Origin: Nocardiopsis ganjiahuensis DSM 45031 | GTDB taxonomy: Bacteria; Actinomycetota; Actinomycetes; Streptosporangiales; Streptosporangiaceae | Length of the DNA stretch: 64,000 bases | Reading direction: 5' to 3' | NCBI RefSeq assembly: GCF_000341085.1 | Contig: NZ_ANBA01000030.1 | Coordinates: forward strand, 1 to 64,000 | In this document: positions 41,506 through 50,407 of the stretch, one piece after another | Numbering within the stretch: the stretch's first letter is position 1 | How the letters are laid out: each line of letters begins with the position of its first letter | Position numbers and translations under genes: made by a program | Notes under the pieces: model-generated | The model's input: only the letters and a program-made list of their open reading frames with translations | The model's database searches: none | What the model was told of the DNA's origin: nothing

Positions 41506-42057
41506 ATGCCCACGCTCGTTGCCGTGCCCGCCCTCATCAAGAACGAGGACAGTGTCCTTGGGAGGGTTCCGGACGAGTACCGGCACTACTTCAACGGGCG
41601 GGTACCGGTGCCGTTCGCCAAACGCCGCTGGGAGTTCGCGGGGGAGCCGGTGAGCGTGCCGATGGTCCGGGCCTTCCTGGAGACCTGTGCCGCGGGACGC
41701 GACTCCGACTACCAGTACGTGTTCACCCTGCTCGGCGCGGAGCTGGCCACCAACGCGATCCGGCACAGCCGCTCGGGGGAGCCGGGCCAGACCTTCGTGG
41801 TCCGGGTGGACCGCGGGCCCAACGGGCTGACGGTGACCTGCCGCGACAACGGGACCCCGGTCAACGCGCTCACCGACGAGGGCGGCCAGCTGTTCGCCTC
41901 GCCCCCCGAGGACCGGCTCACCGCGGAGGACGGGCGCGGGCTGGCGCTGATCGACAGCTTCGCCACCACGTGGGGGGACAACGGGCACCCCAGCATCCGC
42001 AAGGTCTGGTTCCACCTGGCCTACGACATGACGGGCAGTTCCTGGCCCGCCGCCTGA
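41506..42057 (+). CDS. RsbW-like ATP-binding protein
   Basis: 183 residues with a single HATPase_c_2 domain: LGAELATNAIRHS (N box, near 80), VTCRDNGTPVN (G1-like, near 110) and EDGRGLALIDSF (G2-like, near 145). Such proteins in actinomycetes act as anti-sigma factors or serine kinases on anti-anti-sigma proteins. No partner gene is adjacent, so the target is unknown. ATG 41506 is preceded by GAAGGAG. An N-terminal extension of about 45 residues (VPDEYRHYFNGRVPV) is longer than in RsbW. Confidence 0.85.
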   Translation: MPTLVAVPALIKNEDSVLGRVPDEYRHYFNGRVPVPFAKRRWEFAGEPVSVPMVRAFLETCAAGRDSDYQYVFTLLGAELATNAIRHSRSGEPGQTFVVRVDRGPNGLTVTCRDNGTPVNALTDEGGQLFASPPEDRLTAEDGRGLALIDSFATTWGDNGHPSIRKVWFHLAYDMTGSSWPAA

Positions 42058-42208
42058 GCTGGGCCGGGTCTTGTCAGCGGGCGTGACGCGTGTCACTATT
42101 CCCTACTTATAGGTAACTTTGTGACCCAGGGCACGGTCCGGGTCGTGCGGTCGCCTGTGCACGCCCCCCCGCGCCGCCCGCCCGGCGGCCCTTCCCCCAA
42201 GGTGCCCC

Positions 42209-43102
42209 ATGGACTCCGCCCTCACGACGATCGGTCTCCCGATCGCCCTCGGCATCATCATGCTCGGCCTGGGACTGTCCCTGTCCGTCAAGGACTTCAC
42301 CCGGCTGCTCTCCATGCCCTGGACCATCGCCTTGATCCTGGGCTGCCAGATCTTCCTGCTGCCGGTCTTCTGCTTCGGCCTGGTCCTGTTCTTCGTCAAC
42401 TACTTCGACCTCTCACCGCTGCTGGCGGTGGGCATGATGATGATGGCCGCCTCCCCGGGCGGGACCACCGCGAGCCTGTACAGCTACCTCTTCAAGGGCA
42501 ACGTCGCGCTCAACATCTCGCTGACCGCGATCAACTCGCTCACCGCCATGGTGACCCTGCCGCTGATCACCGGTTTCTCGCTCGGCTACTTCACCGAGGG
42601 CGGTTCCATCGGGCTCCAGACCGACAAGATGATCCAGGTCTTCGCGGTCATCCTCGTCCCGGTCGCCATCGGCATGTTCGTCCGGGCGAGGATGACCTCC
42701 TTCGCCGAGCGCATGGAGAAGCCGGTCAAACTCGGATCCGTCTTCGTGCTCGTCGCCGTCATCGTCGGCGCGATCGCCGCTGAATGGGCCAACCTGCCGG
42801 AGTACATCGTCTCGGTCGGGCTGATGGTCCTGGTCTTCAACCTGGTCAGCCTGACCATCGGCTACTGGGCCCCGCGCATGGTCGGGACCGGGCGCCCCGA
42901 GGCCGTCGCCTCCTGCATGGAGATCGGCCTGCACAACACGACGCTGTCGCTGACCATCGCGGTGACCGTCCTCAACAGCACGGAGATCGCGATCCCCTCG
43001 GCGGTCTACGGCGTGCTGATGTTCTTCACGGCCGCCGGGGTCGGAGCCCTGCTGACCCGCCGCAACGCCCGGGAGGAGAAGGCCGAGGCCGAGGCGGTGT
43101 AG
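42209..43102 (+). CDS. Bile-acid:sodium symporter (BASS) family protein
   Basis: 297 residues with about nine membrane helices. BASS hallmarks are GLGLSLSVKDFTRLL near the N-terminus, MMMMAASPGGTTASLYSYLF near residue 75 and CMEIGLHNTTLSLTIAVTVL near 233. Bacterial members co-transport sodium with organic anions such as bile acids, pantoate or other carboxylates; the substrate is not known. RBS is weak and upstream sequence is AT-rich near 42090-42120, where its promoter should lie. A strong hairpin follows the stop. Confidence 0.88.
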   Translation: MDSALTTIGLPIALGIIMLGLGLSLSVKDFTRLLSMPWTIALILGCQIFLLPVFCFGLVLFFVNYFDLSPLLAVGMMMMAASPGGTTASLYSYLFKGNVALNISLTAINSLTAMVTLPLITGFSLGYFTEGGSIGLQTDKMIQVFAVILVPVAIGMFVRARMTSFAERMEKPVKLGSVFVLVAVIVGAIAAEWANLPEYIVSVGLMVLVFNLVSLTIGYWAPRMVGTGRPEAVASCMEIGLHNTTLSLTIAVTVLNSTEIAIPSAVYGVLMFFTAAGVGALLTRRNAREEKAEAEAV

Positions 43103-43108
43103 AGCGCA

Positions 43109-43130
43109 CCCGGGCCTCGGGAGGCCCGGG
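43109..43130 (+). terminator. Hairpin after the BASS gene
   Basis: CCCGGGCCT and AGGCCCGGG arms with a CGGG loop, six bases after the stop codon. Confidence 0.75.
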
Positions 43131-43273
43131 GCCCGGGGCGGCCTCCGGACCACCCGGGGACCGTCCCGGCGGTCTCGTCCACCCCGCCGTGCCCGTCCTC
43201 GGTGACCTCCGCCCTTGTCCACAGCTCGCGAGAGGCCCTCCCGCTTGTCGGTGCTCCGGCGCAGACTGGAGGC

Positions 43274-43819
43274 ATGAACCGGATCCCAGCACAGAACTAC
43301 GCGGGTGTGTGGCCCGCCGACGACCGTCCCGCGCCGCCCCTGGCGGGGACGGAGGCCGAGGTGCTCGGCGCCTACCTCGACTGGCACCGCACGACCCTGG
43401 AGGCCAAGTGCGAGGGGCTCACCGCCGAACAGCTCCGCGCGCGGGCCGTCCCCGCCTCGGCGCTCAGCCTGCACGGGCTGGTCCGCCACCTGGCCGGGGT
43501 CGAGCGCTGGTGGTTCCGCATCCAGTTCGCGGGTGAGGACCTGCCGATGCTGTACTACTCCGACGACGACCCGGACCAGGACTTCGACGACCTCGGCGGC
43601 GACCCGGCCGAGGCCTTCGCGACCTGGCGGGCCGAGGTGGCCCGGTCCCGGGAGATCGTCGCGGCGGCGGGGTCGCTGGACGAGACCGGGACGGAGCACC
43701 GATCCGGTCGGCCCGTCCAGCTGAGATCCGTTCTGGTGAAACTCATCGCCGAGTACGCCCGTCACAACGGTCACGCGGACCTGTTGAGAGAGAGCATCGA
43801 CGGAGCCACCGGCCACTGA
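43274..43819 (+). CDS. DinB-family (DUF664-like) protein
   Basis: 181 residues with the four-helix DinB fold: LGAYLDWHRTTLEAKCEGL (first helix), HGLVRHLAGVERWWFRIQFA (second helix with a metal-binding His) and IAEYARHNGHADLLRESIDG at the end, with two more His residues. The DUF664 branch is common in actinomycetes and contains proteins that may act in thiol-dependent detoxification (mycothiol S-transferase-like); the function of this copy is unknown. ATG 43274 is preceded by CTGGAGG. Confidence 0.85.
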   Translation: MNRIPAQNYAGVWPADDRPAPPLAGTEAEVLGAYLDWHRTTLEAKCEGLTAEQLRARAVPASALSLHGLVRHLAGVERWWFRIQFAGEDLPMLYYSDDDPDQDFDDLGGDPAEAFATWRAEVARSREIVAAAGSLDETGTEHRSGRPVQLRSVLVKLIAEYARHNGHADLLRESIDGATGH

Positions 43820-43847
43820 GTCGTCCATCCGAGAGAGGCGGAGCCCC

Positions 43848-44342
43848 GTGACCGCTGACCCCCCGTTCCGCTGTCGGCTGTCCGACGCGGTCCCCCTGCG
43901 GCGTGCCCTGCCCGGCCTGTACGCCAGAGCCGTCCGGCAGAGCTGCGCCGGGCTCTTCGCCGTGGTGTGGGCGGACGCGGAACCGCTCGGCCCTGGCCGG
44001 AGCGGGATCGAGATCGTCGACGAGGTGAGCCGCCGGGTGGACGGGGAACGCTTCCCCGCGGAGTACCCGGCGGCGCTCGGGGAGGGCCTGTCCAGCGCCT
44101 GGACGGACGGAGACGGGCCCGGACCGGGTCACTCGGCGAGGATCCGGATCACCGATGCCCTCTGGCACCCGGTGGACTCCGGCCCGCGCTCCTTCCGCCT
44201 GCTCGGGGAGCTCCTCGCCGCCGAGATCGCTGCGTGCGTGCTGGAGGGCCGCGCCCCACGCCCGCGGCTGCTGCCCGGGAACCGCACCCCGTTCTCCTGG
44301 GAACGCGATCTGCTCCCTCCCGGACGCGGGGACGCACCGTGA
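43848..44342 (+). CDS. Unknown small protein coupled to a histidine kinase
   Basis: 164 residues; I do not recognise a family. It has no obvious signal peptide or membrane helix, two Cys near the N-terminus (residues 9 and 33), and an acidic middle (SRRVDGERFPAEYPAALGEG). GTG 43848 has GAGAGGCGGAG upstream. Its stop overlaps the start of the downstream histidine kinase gene by four bases (GTGA), so it is almost certainly made with the two-component pair; a sensory, scaffold or regulatory partner role is inference only. Confidence 0.7.
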   Translation: MTADPPFRCRLSDAVPLRRALPGLYARAVRQSCAGLFAVVWADAEPLGPGRSGIEIVDEVSRRVDGERFPAEYPAALGEGLSSAWTDGDGPGPGHSARIRITDALWHPVDSGPRSFRLLGELLAAEIAACVLEGRAPRPRLLPGNRTPFSWERDLLPPGRGDAP

Positions 44343-45652
44343 CCCCGGGCGCCTCCGGGACCCACTGGACCTCCATGGGAGGAACCGGTGGGGCCACGCC
44401 CGCCAGGTACGCCGTGGACGTCGCCTTCGCCCTCTTCTACGTCTTCGTGGACCCTGCCACCTCGCAGCGGCTCACGACCCTGGGCCAGGCCGGGACCGAT
44501 CCCCGGGAGTGGGCGGTCCTGGCTCTGCTCCTCGCGATCCCGGCCGGGGTCGTCCTGCGCTGGAAGTACCCGAGGGCGGCCTTCCTCACCGTTCTCACCG
44601 CCACCCTCGCCTCGCTGCTCGGCGGTTGGGGCAACGCCCCTCCGGTGGCCGCGGCCTGGGCCCTGTACCCCCTCGCCCTGACCTCGGAGGGCGTGCCCGA
44701 CCGCCTGCGCCCCCGTCCGGTGGGATGGGGGATCGCGGCCGCTGTCCCCGTCGTCCTGTCGGGCGCCGCACTGCTCTGGGACGCCGGGCGGGTGATGGAC
44801 ATGCTCGCCGCGTTCTCACCGCTCGCCCTGCTCCCCCCGATCGTCATGCTGTGCCCGTTCGCCCTGGCCTGGCTCCTGGGGCGTGTGGTGCGCGAACGCC
44901 ACCTGAGGGAGAGACACGAGACGGCTGACGCGATCGCCCGGGCCCGGAACCGGGAACGCCTGCGTGTGGCGAGAGAGGTCCACGACGTCGTCTCGCACGC
45001 TCTGGGCGTGGTCGGCGTCCGTGCCGGAGTGGGCCGCCACGTCCACGGTGACGACCCCCGTGCGCTCAGGGCGGCCCTCGAGGAGATCGAACAGGTCAGC
45101 CGGGCCGCCACGGACGAGCTGCGCCTCGTCCTGAGGGCCCTGCGCGTGGAGGGAGAGGCGCCCCTGCGGCCCCAACCCGGGCCGGCCGACCTCGAGGAGA
45201 TCGCCGACACCGCGCGGGCGGCCGGCCTGGAGTGCACGGTCAGCGCGCACGGGGTGGACGCGCTGCCCGGGGCCGTCGCGGTCAGTGTGTTCCGGCTGGT
45301 CCAGGAATCGGTCACCAACGCGATCCGACACGCGCCCGGCACCACCTGCACGGTCACCGTGGCCGGGGAACCCGGTGCGGTGACGGTCGAGGTGGCCGAC
45401 ACCGGCCCCGCCGACGGCGCGGCCCACCCGCGGGCACCGGGGAGCGGCACCGGTCAGCTGGGTATGAGTGAGCGGGTCGCCCTCCTCGGGGGAACGTTCA
45501 CGGCCGGGCCGGTCCGCGGCGGGGGATACCGTGTCCGCGCGCGCATACCCCTCGACCCCGGCGCCCCGCCCGGCGCCGCGGTCGCCGGAACCGGCGCAGA
45601 GCCCGAGTCCGGATCCGAGAACAGCGCCGACACCTTGGAGGAGTCCCCGTGA
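44339..45652 (+). CDS. NarL-type sensor histidine kinase
   Basis: 437 residues. Four to five membrane helices (about 20-190) lead to a HisKA_3 dimerisation domain with REVHDVVSHALGVVG (His near 220) and a HATPase with VFRLVQESVTNAIRHAPG and GTGQLGMSERVALLGG. It is a class of sensor often linked to ABC exporters and cell-envelope stress. GTG 44339 overlaps the stop of the preceding gene by four bases, and its own stop overlaps the response regulator start by four. Signal unknown. Confidence 0.9.
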   Translation: MTPGASGTHWTSMGGTGGATPARYAVDVAFALFYVFVDPATSQRLTTLGQAGTDPREWAVLALLLAIPAGVVLRWKYPRAAFLTVLTATLASLLGGWGNAPPVAAAWALYPLALTSEGVPDRLRPRPVGWGIAAAVPVVLSGAALLWDAGRVMDMLAAFSPLALLPPIVMLCPFALAWLLGRVVRERHLRERHETADAIARARNRERLRVAREVHDVVSHALGVVGVRAGVGRHVHGDDPRALRAALEEIEQVSRAATDELRLVLRALRVEGEAPLRPQPGPADLEEIADTARAAGLECTVSAHGVDALPGAVAVSVFRLVQESVTNAIRHAPGTTCTVTVAGEPGAVTVEVADTGPADGAAHPRAPGSGTGQLGMSERVALLGGTFTAGPVRGGGYRVRARIPLDPGAPPGAAVAGTGAEPESGSENSADTLEESP

Positions 45653-46353
45653 CCGAACCCGCGCCCGCCCCGGACCGACCGCCGCAGGAGAGGGTTCGGG
45701 TGCTGGTCGCCGACGACCAGGACCTCCTGCGCGGCTCGCTGCGCATGCTGGTGGACAGCGATCCCGCACTGACCGTCGTCGCCGAGGCGCGCACCGGGCG
45801 AGAGGCGGTCGACCTCGCGGTGAGCACCCGGCCGGACCTCGTGCTCATGGACATCCGCATGCCCGAACTCGACGGCCTGGCCGCCACCCGGGAGATCTGC
45901 GCGGCCTCCGACTCCACCCGCGTGATCGTGCTGACCATGTTCGACCTGGACGAGTACGTCTACGCCGCGCTGCGGGCGGGCGCCAGCGGCTTCCTCCTCA
46001 AGAACACCAGCCCCGAGGAGCTCCTGCGCGCCGTCCACGTGGTGGCCGACGGGCAGGCGCTGCTCGCCCCCGAGGTCACCGGGCGCCTCATCGCGGAGCT
46101 CGTCCGCTCCCGGCCCGGCCACCCCGAACGCCCGCCGTGGCCGGTGACCGCACCCCGGCTGACCCCGCGCGAACGAGAGGTCCTGATCCTCATCGCACGC
46201 GGACGGGCCAACCACGAGATCGCGGCGGACCTGCACCTCAGCCACGCCACGGTCAAGACCTACGTCAGCCGGCTGCGCACCAAGGTCGCCGCCCGCGACC
46301 GAGCCCAGCTGGTGGTGTTCGCCTACGAGAACGGGCTGGTCCAGGCGCACTGA
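45649..46353 (+). CDS. NarL/LuxR-type response regulator
   Basis: 234 residues. Receiver domain (about 15-135) with phospho-acceptor Asp in VLMDIRMPELDG and Lys in FLLKNTSP, then a LuxR-type HTH (about 170-230) with LTPREREVLILIARGRANHE and HLSHATVKTYVSRL. Its start overlaps the kinase stop by four bases (GTGA). It probably controls the ABC exporter genes that follow at 46474 and 47187. Confidence 0.93.
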   Translation: MTEPAPAPDRPPQERVRVLVADDQDLLRGSLRMLVDSDPALTVVAEARTGREAVDLAVSTRPDLVLMDIRMPELDGLAATREICAASDSTRVIVLTMFDLDEYVYAALRAGASGFLLKNTSPEELLRAVHVVADGQALLAPEVTGRLIAELVRSRPGHPERPPWPVTAPRLTPREREVLILIARGRANHEIAADLHLSHATVKTYVSRLRTKVAARDRAQLVVFAYENGLVQAH

Positions 46354-46408
46354 GCCGGCGCCCCGACCCCGTCCGCCCTCCGGCCCGCCCTCCGGACGTC
46401 CCCCGGAG

Positions 46409-46414
46409 TTGACA
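46409..46414 (+). promoter_or_regulatory. -35-like TTGACA before the ABC exporter genes
   Basis: A perfect TTGACA occurs 60 bases before the ABC ATPase start in the gap after the response regulator gene. The -10 region is not clear, so this is only a candidate promoter for the exporter genes. Confidence 0.3.
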
Positions 46415-46473
46415 CCCGGACTGTCCCCCCAGGGGCGATGTGCCGGGCCCCCTCGAAAAACGACGATGGGTCC

Positions 46474-47187
46474 ATGATCGAGATACGCGGACTCACCAAA
46501 CGCCACGGTGCCCGCACCGTCGTGGACCGACTGTCCTTCACCGCCGCCCCCGGGCTGGTCACCGGGTTCCTCGGCCCCAACGGGGCGGGCAAGTCCAGCA
46601 CCCTGCGGATGCTGCTCGGCCTGGACCGGATCGACGGGGGGCGGGCCACCGTCAACGGGGTGCCCTACACCTCACTGCGCCGACCGGCCACGGTGGTCGG
46701 CGCCCAGCTCGACATCGGCGGGGCCCACCCCCAGCACACCGCCCGCGCCCACCTGTCGTGGATCGCCCGTGCCAGCGGCATCCCCCTGGAGCGGGTCGAC
46801 GAGGTCCTGGACGAGGTGGAGCTGGAGCGGGCGGCCCGGGCCCGGGTGCGCACGTTCTCCCTGGGAATGGGGCAGCGGCTCAACCTGGCCGCCGCCCTCC
46901 TGGGGGACCCGACGACGGTCATCATGGACGAGCCGGTCAACGGCCTCGACCCCGCGGGTATCCGGTGGATGCGCTCCTTCACCCGCCGGCTGGCGGACGA
47001 GGGCCGTACCGTGCTCCTGTCCAGCCACCTCATGACCGAGATCGCGAAGGTCGCCGACCACCTGGTGGTCATCGACCACGGACGACTCGTCGCCGCGGGG
47101 GCGCCCGACGAGCTGACCGCGGGCCACGACTCCCTGGAGGACGCGTTCTTCGCGCTCACCGCCGAGGCCGGGGAAGCGGTGTCCTGA
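46474..47187 (+). CDS. ABC transporter ATPase (ABC-2 exporter type)
   Basis: 237 residues. Walker A GPNGAGKSST (near 38), Q-loop at VGAQLDIGG, signature SLGMGQRLNLAAALLG (near 136) and Walker B TVIMDEPVNGLDP (near 152), H-loop in LSSHLM. The signature is SLGMGQ, a common variant in this branch. Partner of the permease that starts at 47187. ATG 46474 is preceded by a GATGGG sequence. Drug, lantibiotic or peptide efflux is typical for this type with a NarL two-component system. Confidence 0.92.
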   Translation: MIEIRGLTKRHGARTVVDRLSFTAAPGLVTGFLGPNGAGKSSTLRMLLGLDRIDGGRATVNGVPYTSLRRPATVVGAQLDIGGAHPQHTARAHLSWIARASGIPLERVDEVLDEVELERAARARVRTFSLGMGQRLNLAAALLGDPTTVIMDEPVNGLDPAGIRWMRSFTRRLADEGRTVLLSSHLMTEIAKVADHLVVIDHGRLVAAGAPDELTAGHDSLEDAFFALTAEAGEAVS

Positions 47188-47942
47188 TGCTGCTGTCCGT
47201 GCGCTCCGAAGGCCGCAAACTCACCACTCTGCCGTTCGTCCCGCTGGCGGTGCTCGCCACCTTCGCGGTGACGGTCGGCCTGTCCGCGATCGCCAGCCAG
47301 AACACACCCGCCTATCTCGACGCCGACCCGGCCCTGGCCGCGGCCTTCGACCCCGTGGAAGAGGGGTTCAACGGGGTCTACATGGGGCAACTGGGGATGG
47401 TGGTGCTGGGGGTGCTGGCTGTGAGCAGTGAGTTCACCAACACCCAGGTCCGCACCTCCCTGATGGCGGTGCCCGGCCGGGGACGCTTCCTGGTGTCGAA
47501 GGCACTGGTCGTGGCTCTGATGGCCCTGGTGGCCTCGCTGGCCGTGGTGCCCTCGGCCTTCGTCGCCACACAGGCGGCGCTGGGCGACTACGGACTCGAG
47601 CTCGGAGCCCTCGCCGAAGCCGACGTCCTCGGCCGTCTGGCCGGGGCGGTGCTGTACTGGACCCTGCTCGCCCTGCTGGCGGCGGGCGCGACCGTCATCG
47701 CCCGCAACGCGGTGGCGCCCCTGGCGGTCCTGGGCGCCCTGGTACTGGCTCTGTCCCATGTTCTGGCCGAGTTCACCGACTACGCGGAGCTGCTGCCGGA
47801 CCGCGCGGGTCAGCTGATGTTCCTGGAGGCGTTCGAGCCGGGGATCGGGCTCAGCGCGGTCCAGGGCGGACTGGTGATGGCCGCCTGGGTGGCGGGCGTC
47901 TGGCTGCTGGCGGCGCTGCTGTTCCACAGGCGTGACGCCTGA
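47187..47942 (+). CDS. ABC-2 type permease
   Basis: 251 residues with about six membrane helices and a loop after the first with a QNTPAYLDADPALAAAFDPV stretch. The start ATG overlaps the ATPase stop by one base (TGATG), so the two subunits are made together. It forms the membrane part of an exporter whose ATPase is the previous gene; the substrate is unknown. Confidence 0.9.
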   Translation: MLLSVRSEGRKLTTLPFVPLAVLATFAVTVGLSAIASQNTPAYLDADPALAAAFDPVEEGFNGVYMGQLGMVVLGVLAVSSEFTNTQVRTSLMAVPGRGRFLVSKALVVALMALVASLAVVPSAFVATQAALGDYGLELGALAEADVLGRLAGAVLYWTLLALLAAGATVIARNAVAPLAVLGALVLALSHVLAEFTDYAELLPDRAGQLMFLEAFEPGIGLSAVQGGLVMAAWVAGVWLLAALLFHRRDA

Positions 47943-47960
47943 GGCGCATTCGGGGAAGGC

Positions 47961-47990
47961 GGGCGGGGCGGTCGGGGGACCGTCCCGCCC
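47961..47990. terminator. Bidirectional hairpin
   Basis: Thirteen-base arms (GGGCGGGGCGGTC/GACCGTCCCGCCC, one mismatch) with a four-base loop between the convergent permease and LURP-one genes. Confidence 0.7.
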
Positions 47991-48015
47991 GTACGCCGGG
48001 GACACCCGGCTTCCG

Positions 48016-48510
48016 TCAGTCGTCGCTCGTGAGGGCGTCCACGGCCACCGCCACACTGACCACCAGGGCGGGATCCCCGGCGAGGTCCGTGCGATGGGTG
48101 TTGACGTCCACCGCGTAGGTGTCCCGCATCCGGAACCACTTGCGGGACACGACCGCGACGGTGCCCGCCTTGTCGCTGATCGAGTACTCCTTGTCGAGGA
48201 AGCTCCCGACCACCTCCCAGTCGGGACCGCCCTTGACCTCCACGTTGAGCTTGTCCCGGACGGGGTTGAAGAGCCGCTTGCGGACGGTCGCGACGGTCTT
48301 GCCGTCGTGCTCCACCCGCATCTGGTCCCGGACCTTCATGAGCTTCTTGCGGATCACCATGAGGACCTCGCCCTTGGGGTCCTTGAGCTCGAAGGTGGTG
48401 CGCACACGCAGCGCCTTGCCGTCCACCCAGAACACCTTGGTGCCCTGTTCGTCGGTCACCCAGAAATCGTCGCCGATGTCGAAAACACGTTCACGTACCA
48501 GGAACTTCAT
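48016..48510 (-). CDS. LURP-one-related protein
   Basis: 164 residues predicted as a twelve-stranded beta barrel with a C-terminal helix, the Tubby/LURP-one fold. MKFLVRERVFDIGDDFWVTD at the start, LKDPKGEVLMVIRKKLMKVR in the middle and a TYAVDVNTHRTDLAGDPALV end are typical. In bacteria these proteins are uncharacterised; plant homologues act in defence and scramblase homologues share the fold. No operon partner: the previous gene converges on it and the next one on the minus strand is 76 bases upstream (MarR). ATG 48510. Confidence 0.88.
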   Translation of the reverse strand: MKFLVRERVFDIGDDFWVTDEQGTKVFWVDGKALRVRTTFELKDPKGEVLMVIRKKLMKVRDQMRVEHDGKTVATVRKRLFNPVRDKLNVEVKGGPDWEVVGSFLDKEYSISDKAGTVAVVSRKWFRMRDTYAVDVNTHRTDLAGDPALVVSVAVAVDALTSDD

Positions 48511-48585
48511 GCCCCGACGCTAGTAGACCGCGCCACCGGCCACCAGAACCGCAGATGGCAGGCCCGGCAGTGCTTCGGGCCGCCC

Positions 48586-49050
48586 TCAGCCGACGGGCTC
48601 GCCCGATGCGGGGGTGAGCCCGCGCAGGGCGCCCACCAACGGGGCGAGTTCGGGGGACCGGGCCGCCTCGTCCAGGGCCTGGTGCAGCACCGCGTCGTGG
48701 GTGGGCCGGGCCCGGGTGAGGAGGTCCATCCCGGCGGAGGTCAGCTCGGTGTAGATCCCGCGCCGGTCGTCGGCGCACAGGATGCGGGTGAGCAGGCCCC
48801 GGTCCTCCAGGCGGGTGACCAGGCGCGTGGTGGCGCTGTTGGACAGGGCGGCGGCGCGGGCGAGCTGGCGCATCCGCATGTGCCAGCCGTCCTGGCGGTT
48901 CAGGGCGTCCATGACGGTGTACTCCACCACGGAGATCCCGTGCTCCGACTGGAGGGCGCGCTCCAGAGCGGTGTCGATCAGTCCGTGCACGGCGGCGAGC
49001 GTGCGCCATCCGTGCGCACGGATCTCTACGGCGTCGTCGGCGATTCCCAT
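48586..49050 (-). CDS. MarR-family regulator
   Basis: 154 residues with the winged-helix MarR fold: SVVEYTVMDALNRQDGWHM, then MRQLARAAALSNSATTRLVTRL (recognition helix) and ILCADDRRGIYTELT (wing). It is divergent from the MFS gene at 49184, with a 29-bp palindrome and half sites between them, so it very probably represses that transporter and itself. Start ATG 49050 with GAGGAGG upstream. Confidence 0.92.
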   Translation of the reverse strand: MGIADDAVEIRAHGWRTLAAVHGLIDTALERALQSEHGISVVEYTVMDALNRQDGWHMRMRQLARAAALSNSATTRLVTRLEDRGLLTRILCADDRRGIYTELTSAGMDLLTRARPTHDAVLHQALDEAARSPELAPLVGALRGLTPASGEPVG

Positions 49051-49125
49051 GGCCGCCCCACCTCCTCGTGGCTGGTCGCACATCATCCTAGCTTGCGCAC
49101 ATAGAGCGCGCATGCAACTATTTTT

Positions 49126-49154
49126 GTTGCGCGTGCAACTAGTGCACGCGCAAC
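49126..49154. promoter_or_regulatory. 29-bp palindromic operator for the MarR regulator
   Basis: GTTGCGCGTGCA and TGCACGCGCAAC flank ACTAG; the arms are perfect. A second partial site (GCGCGCATGCAAC, 49106-49118) lies to its left, so two dimers may bind. The site sits between the divergent marR and MFS genes, ending 29 bases before the MFS start. Confidence 0.7.
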
Positions 49155-49183
49155 GAATCATCTCTCTTCGAGGAGCACTCCTC

Positions 49184-50407
49184 ATGCCGCTCGCGCTCTA
49201 CGCCCTCGCCATCGGGGGTTTCGGGATCGGACTCACCGAGTTCGTCATCATGGGGCTCCTGCCCGAGGTCGGCGCCGACTTCGGTGTCACGCCCACCGTC
49301 GCCGGCTACCTGATCTCCGGTTACGCCCTCGCTGTGGCGGTCGGCGGCGTCGGCCTGACCGCGCTGCTCAACAGGGTCGACCGCAAACGCGCGCTGCTTC
49401 TGCTCATGGTCCTGTTCATCGCGGGCAACCTGACCTCGGCGCTCGCACCCGCCTACGAGATCATGCTCGCCGGGCGCGTCCTCGCGGCCCTGTGCCACGG
49501 GGCGTTCTTCGGGATCGGCGCGGTCCTGGCCGCCTCCCTGGTCCCCGCGCACCGCAAGGCCGCCGCGATCTCGATCATGTTCGCCGGACTCACCACCGCC
49601 ACCGTGCTCGGCGTGCCCTTCGGCACCTTCCTCGGCCAGGCCTTCGGCTGGCGCTCCACCTTCTGGGCCATCACCGTGATCGGCGTGCTCGCCTTCGCGG
49701 GCATCACCGCCCTGGTCCCGGCCACCCGCGCGACCGCGGCCACGGCGGGTGCCGGCGGTGCGGCCCCGCCGGCACCCGCGCCCAGCCTGCGCACCGAACT
49801 CTCCGCCTTCCGCAGCACCCAGGTCTGGTTCTCCCTGGTGGCCACGGTCCTCGGCTTCGGCGGCATGTTCGGCGGGTTCACCTACATCGCCTTCACCCTC
49901 ACCGAGGTCAGCGGGTTCGCCGCCACCACGGTGCCGTGGCTGCTGGTCCTGTTCGGTGTGGGCCTGTTCGCGGGCAACATCCTCGGCGGCCGTGTCGCTG
50001 ATCGGAACCTCGGCCGGACCCTGCTGGTGCTGTTCACCCTTCTCACTCTGGTCCTGGCCGTGTTCGCCCTGGTCGCGCACCTGAAGTGGGCGGCCCTGGC
50101 GGCTCTGCTGCTCATGGGCTTCCTCGGCTTCGCGACCGTGCCCGGGCTCCAGATGCGCATCATGGACTTCGCCGCCGAGGCGCCGACGCTCGCCTCGGGT
50201 GCCAACATCGCGGCGTTCAACGTCGGCAACGCCCTGGGTGCCTGGGTCGGCGGTCTGGGACTGGCCGCCGGGCTGGGGTACACCTCGCCCCTGTGGGCGG
50301 GCGCCCTGATCACCTTCGTGGGCCTGGCCGTGATCACGGTCGCGGTACGCCTGCGCGGGGGTGAATACGCCCCCGCCCCCGCCGCGGAACCGGTCGGGGC
50401 GCCCTGA
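49184..50407 (+). CDS. MFS efflux transporter (Bcr/AraJ type)
   Basis: 407 residues with twelve membrane helices. It has the drug:H+ antiporter pattern: GIGLTEFVIMGLLPEVGADF (helix 1), RVLAALCHGAFFGIGAVLAA (helix 4), and VAGTRA-style loop after helix 6. Probably a multidrug or sugar-efflux carrier controlled by the divergent MarR protein. ATG 49184 follows GAGGAGCACTCCTC. The last 20 residues (PAPAAEPVGAP) are an extended tail. The 3' end meets the EamA gene. Confidence 0.9.
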   Translation: MPLALYALAIGGFGIGLTEFVIMGLLPEVGADFGVTPTVAGYLISGYALAVAVGGVGLTALLNRVDRKRALLLLMVLFIAGNLTSALAPAYEIMLAGRVLAALCHGAFFGIGAVLAASLVPAHRKAAAISIMFAGLTTATVLGVPFGTFLGQAFGWRSTFWAITVIGVLAFAGITALVPATRATAATAGAGGAAPPAPAPSLRTELSAFRSTQVWFSLVATVLGFGGMFGGFTYIAFTLTEVSGFAATTVPWLLVLFGVGLFAGNILGGRVADRNLGRTLLVLFTLLTLVLAVFALVAHLKWAALAALLLMGFLGFATVPGLQMRIMDFAAEAPTLASGANIAAFNVGNALGAWVGGLGLAAGLGYTSPLWAGALITFVGLAVITVAVRLRGGEYAPAPAAEPVGAP

